From Dermatemys mawii (lineage: Eukaryota > Chordata > Testudines > Dermatemydidae), in NCBI GenBank assembly GCA_007922305.1, contig ML677334.1:56160720-56224719 (forward strand): 64,000 nt of DNA, read 5' to 3'. Position 1 is the stretch's first letter; every line of letters begins with the position of its first letter. Both the position numbers and the translations under genes were made by a program. The notes under the pieces were generated by a model that worked only from the letters and a program-made list of their open reading frames with translations, had not been told where the DNA came from and ran no database searches. Positions 49,500 through 60,691 of this stretch are shown piece by piece.

Positions 49500-52400
49500 C
49501 TATGTTAAGCTGCTGGGTGATGATTATAGATTATTGGGAAAAAGTGGAGTCTCTGGAGGAGTCTGTACAAATGTATTTTTTAAATATGTCAAGTGACGCC
49601 TAGAGGAAAGGATAAACATTGCTTTTATGGAGTGCGTTTATAAATCAAATCCATAAATATTGACTGAAACAAAATAATTTAAGCAAAATGTTCAAAAGAC
49701 TTGGCAGTGATGGACCTGCCATTTTGGAAGCTGCAAGCCTTGTTCTCCTAAATCATTTATGAAAATTGAAAGCCTACATTTTCTCTCTTCACTCAGGCCA
49801 AACCAAACTCCCATGGACTTGAATAAAAATTGCAGGATCTGACCCAACTGTTATTCATACAGATTAGGGTGTTGTCTTGTGAAATGGTAAAAGAATTGCA
49901 AAGTGAAGTTGAGTAATCCTGATACCCAGACCAAAACTGATCCCTCTCAAATCAGTAACAAACTAAAAACTCTTTTAGTAGCTGGTTTTGATATAATATA
50001 AGCTTTCCTTGAATTGATCCATACTTAAGGACGCTACCCCATCCTCCTACATTCCCTCAAGACCAACCCTCTCAGGAGGCCAAAATTTAATCAGTCATTT
50101 AACAAGGGCTATGCTGAGGCAGAGGGGGATAGCTAAAATTTAGTTTATCCAATTATAATAATAATAATTTGAAAGCAAAAAAAGTATCCCTTTCACACAT
50201 GCCTCCTTTCAACTGTGACTTATGTTCTTGCATCCTACACTTATTACTCATGTGTATATATCACCTCGAGTTCAATGGGACTACAGTGTATAAGTAAGAA
50301 CACTATCTTTTCCTCCTAAAATTAAGTTAAAGACATCCTTGCAGGATTGGGGCACACAGGTTTGGGAAAAGACCATGATTTTAATATGTTTGTTGAGAAC
50401 AAGAACACCTCCTCTATCCTAATCAGGTGCTCTGTGCACTCATGAAACTCTAATAAGTTTCTAAATTGATGTAATATTGGGTTTCTTTAGTAAAGGGTTT
50501 CTTTTTGAAAAAGGAAGTGTAACTAAAAACATGTTACTTTAAGGCATGTCAGAGAAGTTATTTCAGACCCCTGCCCTCCACTTCCTCACCTCTCAAAAAA
50601 AGGAAATGAATCTAAGGCTGAACTCAGGGGTGATTAACTAGCCTTTCAGGGACAAACTGATATACAGTACTTTGGGAGTTGTCCGATACAACAGTACCAC
50701 TTTTAGGCTCCCGTCCTGCAAACTTTTATGTACATACTTGTCTTTACATCTGTGCATAGTCCCCCTGGGACTACTTACATTTACACATGCTTAACTTTGT
50801 GTAAGTCTTTATTGAATTGGGGACTTCGATGTTCAAACAATATATGTATTTTAATTTTTAACATAAGAAAGGAGGAGGATAAAGACATACCAGTAGGAAG
50901 ATATTCAATCCTTGATATGGCTCAAAATTATAAATAAATTAACAAAACACGAAAATATAGTATTATTCAGCAAAATGTATTAAAAAAAGCCTTTGATGCT
51001 GTACTTTTGTAAAGTTAACTGATAGGTCAATAGCAAAACTGGGAAGCGATTTTAAACCATTAGTTGTCCAAAATACTGTTATATGTATTCTCTATAGGAA
51101 CTGGGGGGAAAAAATCATATGGTACTTAAAAAACTATACCACACATGGGGGAATAATTCATTTTCACAAAATGAGGAGTCAGTACAAACAATCACAAGAT
51201 GAGAAAAGAAGCAGAGCATGAGTCACTTATGCATGATCATTTCTACTGAGTCAAAATAACTTTACTCTCAACTTCCTCAAGATATTCTTACATTTATACA
51301 GTAGTTTTTACAGTTTGCATACTTTTTAAATAATTAAGGAACTCTATAAGTTACACTTGCTCTGGAAAAATCACCTGTAATAAAATAGGGCTTGATGTGG
51401 GTCCCAATGAAGTTACTTGAGTAGTAGCGAGATGAACCTTATAAAGAGGAGAAGCTAATCTTTTGGATATATATATCCTGCGCCAAATTAATTAGTTTTA
51501 AAATAAGGCCACTTCAATAGGTTCTCAAACTTATTTTATATTATTTATTCTGACATCTTAAGCTGAATTTATTTATTGGCTTGTATTTCAAAATCGCACC
51601 AGAGCAAGTTGTGTGTAAGTGTAGGGGAGTGGCAATGGGAGATGAAGGGAAAGAAGAGGGAGGCTTTATAAACAAAGATTAAAAATTATATAAGCTTACT
51701 TTAACTTCCTAAACATATACAATATAAACACGATATACAATGCTAATGTAACTATCATCTTAACAGCAAAATAAAACGAACTGGGTTCATAAGGTACAAA
51801 GTAATTTATGTGTGTCAAAACCCAGTTATTTTATCTCAAAGAAGTCAGTTTCAGACTTAGAGATGCTCTGATGTATTCTAAAATAAATGGAAAAAAAGCT
51901 GAAAGAGATCCAAAATTATTTCACACAACACATCTTTAAATGGTCTCTGCCAGTTTAATAATAGGAGTAAGACAATGTAAAAAGAAAAGAGTTCCATCTT
52001 TTACTTTTCTGCATTTTCCCAAGAGTGTGGATGACATCACTAACACCTAGATCGTACCATGACTGGAGCTCCTTTGGTTATTATAGGTTTTAATGATGCA
52101 AAAATAAAATTTTGAAATCAGATCTTACCAGGTTTAAAGTTTTCCACATACCCTTTAAAAGTGGATGTACTTCGAATAGTAATAATAATCTTTTGCATCT
52201 ACATAGAACCTTCCACTGAAAATCTTGAAAGTCTACACATGGCAAGTATTCTGCTAGTGATTCAGGATCTCCATACATTTTTAAATAATAATAATATTTA
52301 AAAAATACTTTCTGTTCACTTTCAAGGGAACATGGTGAAGACAAAGTCTAGTCTTTTTTTTTTTTAAAAAAAAAACAACCAACCCTGAGTCAAAAGCAGT

Positions 52401-53100
52401 GACTGGCATTCCCCCTACCCCTGAACCCTGAGTCTGTGGTTATACAATCACATTTTGACCATGTTCTTTTAATACATTTTAGTGAAGTAATATTTGTGAA
52501 ATATACCAGCCATAGTACTGGAGATTGAAGCCCTTTACAAACAAAAAAACAAAAACACCACACACACAACAGCAATAGCCCCTTCCTCAGCCACCTTACC
52601 AATGTGCCTTAAACCTGACCTAAAGAGACCACTGCTAGAGGTAAGAGAGTAGTTCAGTCAACACAGAAATTCAAGCAGTTGATTCTTGTAACGCTGCTAC
52701 CAGAGATGTCACTTAGGGTGGTGGTTTTGCCACATGGATAAATTTACTAGAAAAAATGTAAAAAAACCAATACAGTCCTCACACAGTATTAACTTTCACT
52801 CTGTCATTCCAGGTTAAGTTCAAACCAGCAGCTTAGGAGTGAAAGGCTCCATAGCACATTACTACTTATCTATTTTTTCTAACATGGCCATCACCAGAGA
52901 GACTAAGCACCATCCCCACAGACATCCAATCATCTTTCATATATTAAAAATTACTGTCCCCTTTCTAAGTACTTATTTGCTATCCCCTTTCCCAACAAAT
53001 GTTTGAAGGTCAGCTACATTTCTGTCAACAGCACCATTCCCTCACTTTATTTCTTCAATTTTATGTCCAACTTTCCTGTTTCTATTTCAATTTTGTCACT
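49500..53100. other. AT-rich intron 1 sequence, mostly unremarkable
   Basis: Aside from the family-C copy and an L2/MIR-like trace at about 52175-52215 (AATAATCTTTTGCATCTACA), nothing is recognised. Confidence 0.45.
50705..50830 (+). repeat. ancient palindromic repeat, family C copy
   Basis: GTCCTGCAAACTTTTATGTA, then GCATAGTCCCCCTGGGACTAC and ACACATGCTTAACTTTGTGT. It is collinear with the 47120 copy in its first half and with the reverse-oriented half at 32440. Confidence 0.5.
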
Positions 53101-53129
53101 ATCCCCAGTTTAAGCTTCTAATGATAGCA

Positions 53130-53965
53130 GTCGATGTTTTCATAGATCCCAAGGCCAGAAGGGAGCACTGTGACCATCTAGTCTTTCCTCTTGTATTAGC
53201 CATAGAATTTCCCGTGAAATAATTGAGCATATCTTTTAGAACAACAGCCAATCTTAATTTTAAAACAGTCACTAGTGGAGACTTCACCACAACCCTTGAC
53301 TGGTTAATTTCTCTCACTGTTAAAAATGTACACCTGATTTCCTGTCTTAATTTGTCTACCTTCAACTTCCAACCACTCTATCATGTTATCGGATCGACAG
53401 AGGAGCCCAGTTTTAAATATGTTTCCCATGTAGGTCCTTTTAGACAATAATCAAGTCCCCCTTTAACTTTCTCATTGTTAAGCCAAATAGACTGAGCACT
53501 TGGAGCCTATCACTATAAGGCATGCTTTCTAATCCTTAAATAATTCTCACGGGTCTTCTCTGAACCCGCTCCAATTTATCAACATCCTTCTTGAATTGTG
53601 GACACAGTATTCCAGCAGCACTCAAACCTGTGCCAAATACAGAGGTAAAATAATTTCTCTACTGCGACTTGAAATTCCCCTGTTTATGCATGGAAGGATC
53701 ACATTAGCTCTTCTGGTCACAGCATCATAGGAAGAGCTCATTATCTACCAAAACCCCCCATTTTTTTTCCCCCAGAGTTCTCTGCTTCCTGAATAAATTG
53801 TGTAAGTATGTCCTGCATTCTTTGTTCCTAGATGTATATATTTACATTTAGCCATATTAAAACACAAATTGTTTGCTTGTGCTCAGTTTACCAAGCCATC
53901 CAGATTGCTCTGTATCAATGACCTGTCCTCTTCATTATTACCATTCCCCAACGATTCTGATAGTA
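53130..53965 (-). mobile_element. CR1 LINE 3' part, antisense on plus strand
   Basis: The plus strand runs TTTCATAGATCCCAAGGCCAG, then GTTAAAAATGTACACCTGAT, CCTTCAACTTCCAACCACTC, GACACAGTATTCCAGCAGCA, then CACATTAGCTCTTCTGGTCACAG and TTTACCAAGCCATCCAGATTGC. This is the reverse complement of the C-terminal coding part and 3' UTR of CR1 as seen in turtles. On the minus strand it is interrupted by stops and 5'-truncated, as is normal for CR1. It is inserted in the same orientation as CDH2. Confidence 0.85.
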
Positions 53966-55079
53966 AAGCAACTCTCTCCTTATGCCTTCTCTTCCCTCCT
54001 CTCCCTTTGATGTTAAGATTTTGCATATCAGCTACAGAATCATGTTAAAATAGTTCAGCAGCAGAGACTAAGGGCCAGTTTCTAATCTCAAATGTTCTGC
54101 ATATGTTCATGAAAAATCTCAGTTTAGTACCTGCTCTTAAATCCCAGTTTTCCTCAAACATAAACTAAAGTTACAAAGGTCTGACTCCTGATATTTTCCA
54201 GTTCTAATGATCTTTCAACTAACTCAGTTGTGACTGTTTCACTGAATCACTGACAAATAATGAAGTCATCAATAACTTGTGGAAATAATTTATATGTCTT
54301 CAATACAACAAAGATTTGAAATGACAAAATTAACAGCAAATAGGAAGCTTGGACATTTTAGAACCCTCTCTCACTAATTAACTTCTATTTACCAAAAGCA
54401 GTCAATCTAGAAATAAGTTATAATGCATCTCTGAATTTTAAAGTTTTTTCTTAGCAGTACATAAGAAAAAATCTATTAAAAGAAAAGAAAAAAAGACTGG
54501 TTTCGGGACACAGGGTTATAAAACTGATTTCATACCTAAGTGCCAACTTTGTTACACCCCATTAAAACCAGCCCTAGCCTGAATTAGTAGATACCCAACC
54601 AAACAAGGGGGAAATTGGATTTCCCAACCGTAACTGACGCTGAGTGATATACAAAAGCAATTAGGCTAGTTCCTGTCCTTAATTCAGTTTGTGTTTTAAT
54701 TTAAAAATCAGTCCTGCGTGAAAAAGATGGTGGAATAATAGCCTACTGCAGAATTCATGATTTAAAGATTTACTAAGTGATATGGTGTATAAACAGAAGC
54801 AGAAAGGCACTTACAAGAAAGGCCACACAAAAAGAAGCTGCAGGTAGGCTCTGCCAAGTTAAGAACACAGAAACAATCGCCATCCAGACTCCCCCACTAC
54901 ACACAAACTCAGATAACAAAACCAACCTTTTTAGTGACATATCAAAACAAGTTTCTGAGAAGGGCAGCAGTTTCATATGGAAGGAACCTTGGCGCCCAGT
55001 CAGACGCTTTTCTGTCACAAGAGAAATTAACATCCTCTTAAGCTACAGAGAAAATCCCCCAGCTGTTTAGAATCAGTGT

Positions 55080-56200
55080 TTCAGCACCTCCCATGCAGGG
55101 TGCAGCCATCAAACCCTGGTAAAAGGGGTAGAGTGTGTTGGGGGAGGAAGCATAAAAAAGTGACTGGAAATGGGGGAAGGGGGTAGTGAGAGGGGAGCTA
55201 TCTGAAAAACAAGGAGGGATTTTAGTTCACTTCAGTGTCATGAAACAAGGGACAGAAGGTGTAATCCAGGCTCTGCACCATGGACAGTGACTCTGCTGCT
55301 GCAGCTACCACTACCACCTCCTTCTACCCAGCCACCAGTCCCTGCAGGACCAGGGGGAGGCCAGCCACAGCTACCAGCCTGCTCCACTCAGCATATACAC
55401 ATTGTCCTGCTAGAGATACCTCCTTCTCCTTGTACCCACACACTGTGCTCCCCTCCCCCAGAGAGCCAGAAATGCCCCAACCATAAATACCATTAAGGGG
55501 GATGATCTGTGCCATCTGTCCCTCAGATTTACTGCCCTCTCTGCCCCTTGCACCCAGCTTCACACTCAACTCCTAGCAACACCAATAACCCAGATAATGA
55601 CATTCATCCCACACACCCCACCCAAGAGCATTCTCAATCTCTTACCCCAGAAAAGATAAGTGAATTGGATAACCCTACCCCACCATTCCTAACTCCGATG
55701 TGCACCTAGCCACCAGAAACACAGCATCCTACCCCTTGCTAACAGCACCCAAAACTGTTATTGAGGAGAACATACAGTGGGGATACCCATCCCAGAATTT
55801 AGGGACCTAGTCAGCCACACTGATCACCCTATCCCAGGTACACACTTCTCCCTCGACTTCCAGAGGATATTCCCCCCGCTACTCTCTACACACACACAAA
55901 AGAGACCCCTCCCAAAAACAATCACACACTCTAGAGACACTTAAACTCACCCCCATCCCAAACACAGGCTGCACAGGCCCCAGTCAAAGGGGCACCCGCC
56001 CACCCTACGGCTACTCAGCTGAACCCTTACTCCAGAGCCACTCCAACTCACATTGAACGGGATCCCTACCCCAGGGACACCCTGCCAGGCGCCAGACACT
56101 CCCTGTCCTCCCAGGCGCTAGGGTCCCCTCCCGGGAGAGGGGGCAGGGCTGTAACACACATTTACACCGAGGAGCTGTCCCAATGGAAATTCCCCGTTAG
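55080..56200. other. C-rich proximal intron 1
   Basis: This stretch is the transition from AT-rich intron to the CpG island. It is strongly C/A-rich on the plus strand with many CACAC and CCCA words. The frames here are composition artefacts with no domain. Confidence 0.5.
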
Positions 56201-56490
56201 TAGCAGCGGGGGCAGGCGAGGCTGCCTGGCGGAGGAGGCGGCTGATTAAACTCTTCCCGGGAAAGGATTAGGGGGCACATGGCTGGGGAAGGCGGCGGCG
56301 GCGACTCTGCCTGCTCCTCCTTAGCGGAGCCCAGGGGGGCGATCCCCGGAGACCCCTCCCCAAAGCCGGACTGCAGGGCGCAGTGCCCCCTGCCGATAGC
56401 ACCTCTGGGGTGGCTCCCCGAGACGGGCTGGGGTCCCAACCCGAAGTCCGCCCCCTGCCTCCCTACTAGCCGGTCCACCAAGCACCAGCC

Positions 56491-56747
56491 CCTACCCCAG
56501 AGACCCCCGCTATTGCCCTGACTCCCTAGCCCCCCAGCCCCGGGGATCTCCCTATTGGACAGCTCCCCAATCCCAGGGATCCCCCCTATTGCCCTCCCTC
56601 CCCAGCCCCCCAACCCAGGGGATCTCGGCTATTGCCCGCAATCCCCCCAAACCCTACCAACCCCTGGGGACCCCACTACTGCCCTCAGCCCTACCTCCAA
56701 GCCCAAGGGGATCCCCCGCTATTGCCCTCCCTCTCCCCATCTTCCAG
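56491..56747. repeat. degenerate C-rich minisatellite in CDH2 intron 1
   Basis: About six diverged head-to-tail units of roughly 35-48 bp carry the shared core CCCAGGGGATCCCC..CTATTGCCCT followed by CCCTCC/CCCCAG. Cores can be seen near 56500, 56543, 56577, 56617, 56665 and 56705. On the sense strand of CDH2 the array is G-rich. It starts about 0.4 kb downstream of the exon 1 donor. Confidence 0.7.
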
Positions 56748-57160
56748 GCAAATCGGCCCCCCTCTCCCAAGCAGCAAGACACCTGCTCTCGCTAGCACTA
56801 GCCACCAGCTCCCATCCCTTCCACATGGGGCAGCAGCTCCTCCGCCGGCCCTGCCCGAGGCGGGAGTATCACGGGGATGGGGCATCAGCTCCCCCCTTCC
56901 CGGCACCGGCTCGCGTCCTCCCCAACCCTTTTTACAAATTATTATTATTGGCCCCTCGGCTCGCCCCGGCCCGAGCCGGTCACAGCAGCCACCTGCTCCC
57001 TGCAGCCCCCTGCCGGAGCAGAGGAGACAGACCCAGCCCCCGGGGCAGCGCAGAGAGACCCTCCGTGTCCGCATCCTCCCCCCAGCCCGGTCCCCTTCTC
57101 CGGCATCACCGCGAGCAGGGGGAACAAAGAGCCACAACCCCGACCCCCCTCCGCCGTTAC

Positions 57161-57241
57161 CTGCTGCAGGGCCGCCAGCAGCAGCAGCAGCAGCAGCGGC
57201 GACAGCAGGCTCCGAGGCGGCGCTCCCGCTATCCGGCACAT
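57161..57241 (-). CDS. CDH2: CDH2 (N-cadherin) exon 1, coding part: signal peptide
   Basis: This is the first coding exon of N-cadherin, a calcium-dependent homophilic adhesion protein of the plasma membrane. Reading the minus strand from the ATG at 57241 gives 27 codons: MCRIAGAPPR, then SLLSP, seven leucines, then AALQQ. MCRIAGA is the conserved start of vertebrate CDH2, and the PPR and AALQQ pieces resemble bird N-cadherin as I remember it. The exon stops after a complete CAG codon at a consensus donor (CAG|GTAACG, GT at 57160-57159), so the intron is phase 0. That joins in frame to the exon at 43696. The product is a secretory signal peptide: short basic N-terminus, long leucine core, small residues before the end. 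The start context is poor (T at -3), but homology fixes the ATG. The seven leucines are all CTG. Reading through the donor gives a longer spurious frame to 56945, which I discount. Confidence 0.95.
57176..57196 (-). repeat. (CTG)7 trinucleotide run encoding Leu7
   Basis: Seven uninterrupted CAG triplets on the plus strand read as seven CTG leucine codons in the CDH2 signal peptide core (residues 16-22). Being a pure codon repeat, it could vary in length between individuals or species without breaking frame. Confidence 0.9.
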
Positions 57242-57940
57242 GGAGGCGGGGTAGGTGGCGGCGGGAGGGAGCGGCGGCCACCAGCGGTCTCGGGATGCGG
57301 AGCAAGTGCGGGGATCGGCGGAGCAGGGGCGGCTGCGGGCGCTGCCTGTCCCCCCGCCCGGGGCTGGCGCCGAGCCCGTGGCGCTACTGCGGGGGCTGCT
57401 CTAGCTGGCTCCCGTGCAGCGGGGAGGCGACGGAGGGTGGGTTAACTCAGCACCGGGTCAGGCGGCTGCTCCTCTGCTTCTTGCCCCCGTCCTTGGTGCA
57501 GGGAGAGCAGGAGATGGGCTGGCGGAGGAGGATGGGCAAACAAAAGGCGGGGGCGGGGGGCGGCGAGTAGTGCCGCTGTCGGGTCTGGCTCCTCGGCGGC
57601 TCCTTTGCCGCCTTCCCTGCTCCCGGAGCGCGTCCTCCTCGGCTGAGTTCAGGGCAGGCGGGTCTCCGCGCAGCGGGCAGCCCCCCGTGCACCGGCCGCC
57701 CCGCCGCTGCTCCCGCTCTGCTGCATGCTCCGCTCTCGCTGCGGGTCACTTTCTCCCGGCTCCCCTCCCCCGAGCAGCCCCGCGCACCAACCCCTCCGCT
57801 CCGCTCCGCTCGCACAATGATAACAATGCCAGCCCGAGCAGCCGCTGCCTCTCGCTCGGTGTGTGTGTGTGTGTGTGTGTGTACACGCCTTCCCTGCGCC
57901 TGGCAGCTTCTCCTCCCTGGCTCTCCCTGCCGGCCGCGCG
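57242..57940 (-). promoter_or_regulatory. CDH2: CDH2 5' UTR and proximal promoter (start site unresolved)
   Basis: This is GC-rich sequence directly upstream of the CDH2 ATG. It holds runs of G/C boxes (for example GGCGGGGGCGGGG starting at 57547) and a TG microsatellite at 57859-57882. I see no TATA box at a plausible distance, which fits a dispersed CpG-type promoter. The transcription start cannot be fixed from sequence alone. If the CCAAT motif at 57942-57946 is used, initiation would fall some 60-100 bp nearer the ATG, around 57850-57880. Confidence 0.6.
57859..57882. repeat. (GT)12 microsatellite
   Basis: Twelve perfect GT units in the CpG island just downstream of the CCAAT box in CDH2 orientation. 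They lie in the probable 5' UTR or at the initiation region. Confidence 0.9.
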
Positions 57941-57950
57941 GCCAATGGGA
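57941..57950 (+). promoter_or_regulatory. CCAAT box (NF-Y type)
   Basis: GCCAATGGGA lies within the CpG island about 0.7 kb upstream of the CDH2 start codon. It is a good NF-Y core, which works in either orientation. Its use is inferred from position only. Confidence 0.4.
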
Positions 57951-58240
57951 ACCCAACTACCCGCAGCGGCTCGGCCCTGCCCCGCCAGGCATCATCCGCC
58001 CACGGGGTGGGCAGCAGCTGCCGCCCAGGAGAAGCGGGTTTGCTGCAGCCGGAGGGGGGTCACTAGGGGTGTGTCTGTGAAGTGTTTGCAAATGGAGGCT
58101 GAGCTCGCCTCAGCCGCGGGAGGGGACAATTCCCCGGCACCTTGTGGATACCGCGACCAGACAACAAACAAATAATAACGATTAGCCCGGATCTCGGTCT
58201 GTAATCGGGGAACAGCAGCGGGAGGAAAGGGCTGGGGGCA

Positions 58241-58260
58241 GACGGGGGCGGGGGGAGGGG
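58241..58260 (+). promoter_or_regulatory. GC box cluster (SP/KLF type)
   Basis: GACGGGGGCGGGGGGAGGGG is a strong SP1/KLF-type GC box in the upstream half of the CpG island. A similar run lies at 57547-57563. Confidence 0.4.
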
Positions 58261-58484
58261 ATCGTCCCCTCTCCCGCCTCGCCAGGGAAACCAGCGTGCG
58301 AAACAAACAAACAAACTCCGGGCGCCGGTAGGAAACGCCGAGCGTGTCCATTGTCTGAGGCGAGGCGAGCGCGCCGGCCGAGCCACCTGCTGGGCAGTGG
58401 AGATGGGCGCCTGGCGGCTCCGGAGTCGCACCCCTCCCGCCATCGCCCGGCCGGGCTTTGAACGGCCCGCTCGGAAGCTGCGCT

Positions 58485-59500
58485 CAGTTTGTTGTTTAGT
58501 TAGCGAGTTCGAGCTGTTTGCGGGGGGTTGTAAACTAGCGGCCTTATTTAGCAGCGCATGTTTCCAAAGGCTGGAGCAAGGGGGCCCGGCTGGCAAGGGG
58601 TGGGGGAGGTTATAGGCACCTAGATCAGACAAAGCCCCAAATATCGGCACCAGGGCAGGGTCTTCGGCACCACCCTGCTGTGCCAGGGACACTTGACAAA
58701 AGTGAGGGGCGGGGGAATGGCATTCAGTCATGTAATGTTTTGCATTCTTACCCCGGACACTTGTGGCCCCGTATGGACACGTTGCTGACCCCTGATCAGG
58801 AAGGCTGATCACCCTAGCTTGGGTTGAGCTCCAGTCTGTGGATCCAAAAAAAGGTCAGCGTGCATCAGGGAAAGGAGGAGGGCTGCTGAGTGAACAGTTA
58901 CAAGCAGCAAGTATCAGTGCTGGGTCATCTGCTGTGCTGGCAAGGATCCCCCTTCACCCACAGGTCACTGAGCAAAGTTGTTTTGGGTCCATGCATCAAA
59001 GCTCCCATTCTGGGACATAGGAAGGGGAGGATTTTTAGACATTAGAGACTCTGGCAAGCAGCAGATGCAAAATGGTGCATTGCTTGTTTTAATGCATCTG
59101 CTTTTACACTTGAACTTGCAAGAAAAAAAGCATCTTTGTTTTGGAAATAATAATGCAAACTGCCATGCAGCAATGTTGAGAGGAAGGCTTGTATGCATCT
59201 TTATATTTGGTTAGTGATGGAGAGGGGAGAATCTACAAACTAGGGCAATGCTGGTTTCATTAGCTGCAGCCTTCAAAATACCAATCATTTATGAGTTATG
59301 ATGCAGCCCTTTACCCAGCCCAAAGAAACAAAGAAGCCATCTCTCCCTCTCCTCACCTTAAACCCTGCCTATATGGGCCACGGGAAGCCACACTCCTTTT
59401 TTTCCCTTTCCTTTCATGCCCCAGTCCCCCATCCTATTACAAAAGCTGGGATGAAGAGGCTTACTGTTTTGCTAAGCAGTTCCTTGCCATGGGGGAGAGC
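58485..59500. other. CDH2 5' flank, no feature recognised
   Basis: GC content falls from the CpG island edge into ordinary flanking DNA. Short frames on both strands show no domain or splice support. Confidence 0.5.
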
Positions 59501-59507
59501 CTTCTTA

Positions 59508-59773
59508 GGGTATATCTATCTATTCAGGGCTGCAGCAGCGCAGCTGTACTGTACAGCTGCGCCACTGCAGCAGGTCTGGTGAAGACACTCAATGCCAATG
59601 GGAGAGAGCCTTCCCGTTGATGTCAAAAAAACACCTTTGTGAATGCCATAAGCTATGTTGGCAGGAGAAGCTCTCCCGCTGATGTAGAACGGTGAAGACA
59701 CACACTTATGTCGATGTAACTTATGGCACACACTCCTGAGTGACTTAAGTTAGGCCGCATTGTAGACATAGCC
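59508..59773. mobile_element. Harbinger-type MITE, ~266 bp
   Basis: The left end GGGTATATCTATCTATTCAG and the right end TTGTAGACATAGCC (reverse complement GGCTATGTCTACAA) form imperfect inverted termini. They match the terminus of the Harbinger relic at 7168-7183 (TGTAGACATACCC). The interior holds CTCCCGCTGATGTAG and ACTTATGTCGATGTAACTTA phrases typical of a turtle MITE. A target duplication is not clear. Confidence 0.6.
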
Positions 59774-59847
59774 TTTGGCTACAAGTATATCTTTACTACC
59801 AAAATGTACGTTTACAGTGAGATATCAGGCATAAATTCAGAGATGTG

Positions 59848-59985
59848 TAGATTTTAAGGCCAGAAGGGACCATCATGATCATCTAGTCTGACCTCCTGCA
59901 CATCGCAGGCCACAGCAACTCACCCATCCATTCCTATAATTGACCCATAACATATCTTTTAATCAGCTGTCTTGCTGTAAAATCC
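59848..59985 (-). mobile_element. CR1 LINE 3'-end fragment
   Basis: TAAGGCCAGAAGGGACCATC, then GATCATCTAGTCTGACCTCC and CCTATAATTGACCCATAAC, are the antisense of the CR1 3' UTR. It is in the same family as 53130-53965 but less diverged at its start. Confidence 0.75.
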
Positions 59986-60691
59986 TAGTGGATTATTTAC
60001 TGGAGCTCTTTATGCACCAAAGTAGTATTAACGGATCTTAGCAGAAAGGAATATCAGCCCCAATGTTTTGCAAAACAACTTGGTGACTTTGTAAAAGGCT
60101 GTGGTCCATGGGCCCATAACATTGTATGTTGTCACAAACAGTTGTGATTAATTTCTTTAAAGAACTATAAATAATAGAAATTGCAAAGGCCAATAACGAA
60201 GATTTGCTTAGAAATTCAGCCCGTGACTTATTGAAAGTAACCCTGAGTTGCACTGCTGCTGTTTGGAACATGGGGTAAAAGGATGAGTTTACTGAGTTTG
60301 CACTTGGGTGAGCATAGTGTTGGATTCAGGTAACAATATCAATTTTTATCTTTTCCCCAAGTTTCCTTGGTCTAAGGATATTTCTCTCTTTTTTATATTC
60401 ATTTGTTAAATAATATAGTGAGGATAAAGTGTTGACTTTTTATGGGTAATAGATTGTATTTGTACTTTCTATGCAAGTAGACATGATTATTAACATTTGC
60501 ATAATTATTTTATTAAGAATTATTTTCATTTATCTAAAGCTTTAGATGTTTTACAAAATGCAAAGCGTACAATATAAACAATCTCTATATATGTAAAATA
60601 AATAGAATGTCCAATAAGATAATATAAAAATTACTCTGCATCTAATCAGCCGTGGCGCTTCATATCTCTCAGCACATCTGTTTCCAAAATA

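Larger units (their letters stand above)
43697..57160 (-). other. CDH2: CDH2 intron 1
   Basis: The intron runs 13,464 bp between the exon 1 donor (GT at 57160-57159) and the exon 2 acceptor (AG at 43698-43697). It is phase 0. Its first kilobase in the sense direction is GC-rich and includes a minisatellite. The remainder holds an antisense CR1 copy, a 1.3-kb hAT element, a 222-bp hAT MITE and diffuse ancient repeats. I see no further exon that joins in frame. Confidence 0.9.
56200..58480. promoter_or_regulatory. CpG island spanning CDH2 exon 1 and promoter
   Basis: This block is strongly GC-rich and dense in CpG, against AT-rich flanks. It covers the proximal part of intron 1, the first coding exon and the upstream region. 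CpG-island promoters are typical of developmental adhesion genes such as CDH2. The boundaries were judged by eye. Confidence 0.85.

Noticed and set aside
56945..57160. Continuation of the exon 1 frame beyond CAG to 98 codons
   Set aside because: The sequence after Q27 begins with GTAACG, a good donor, and encodes low-complexity GC-rich sequence. The true continuation is exon 2 at 43696.
56555..57570. Long plus-strand frames of 296 and 312 codons across the CpG island
   Set aside because: They are Pro/Ala/Arg-rich composition artefacts of GC-rich DNA. They overlap each other in different frames, run antisense across CDH2 exon 1 and the minisatellite, and show no domain.
58063..58812. Minus-strand frame of 249 codons upstream of CDH2
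   Set aside because: It lies mostly in GC-rich promoter DNA, has no recognisable domain and has overlapping frames on both strands. Stop codons are scarce there because of composition.
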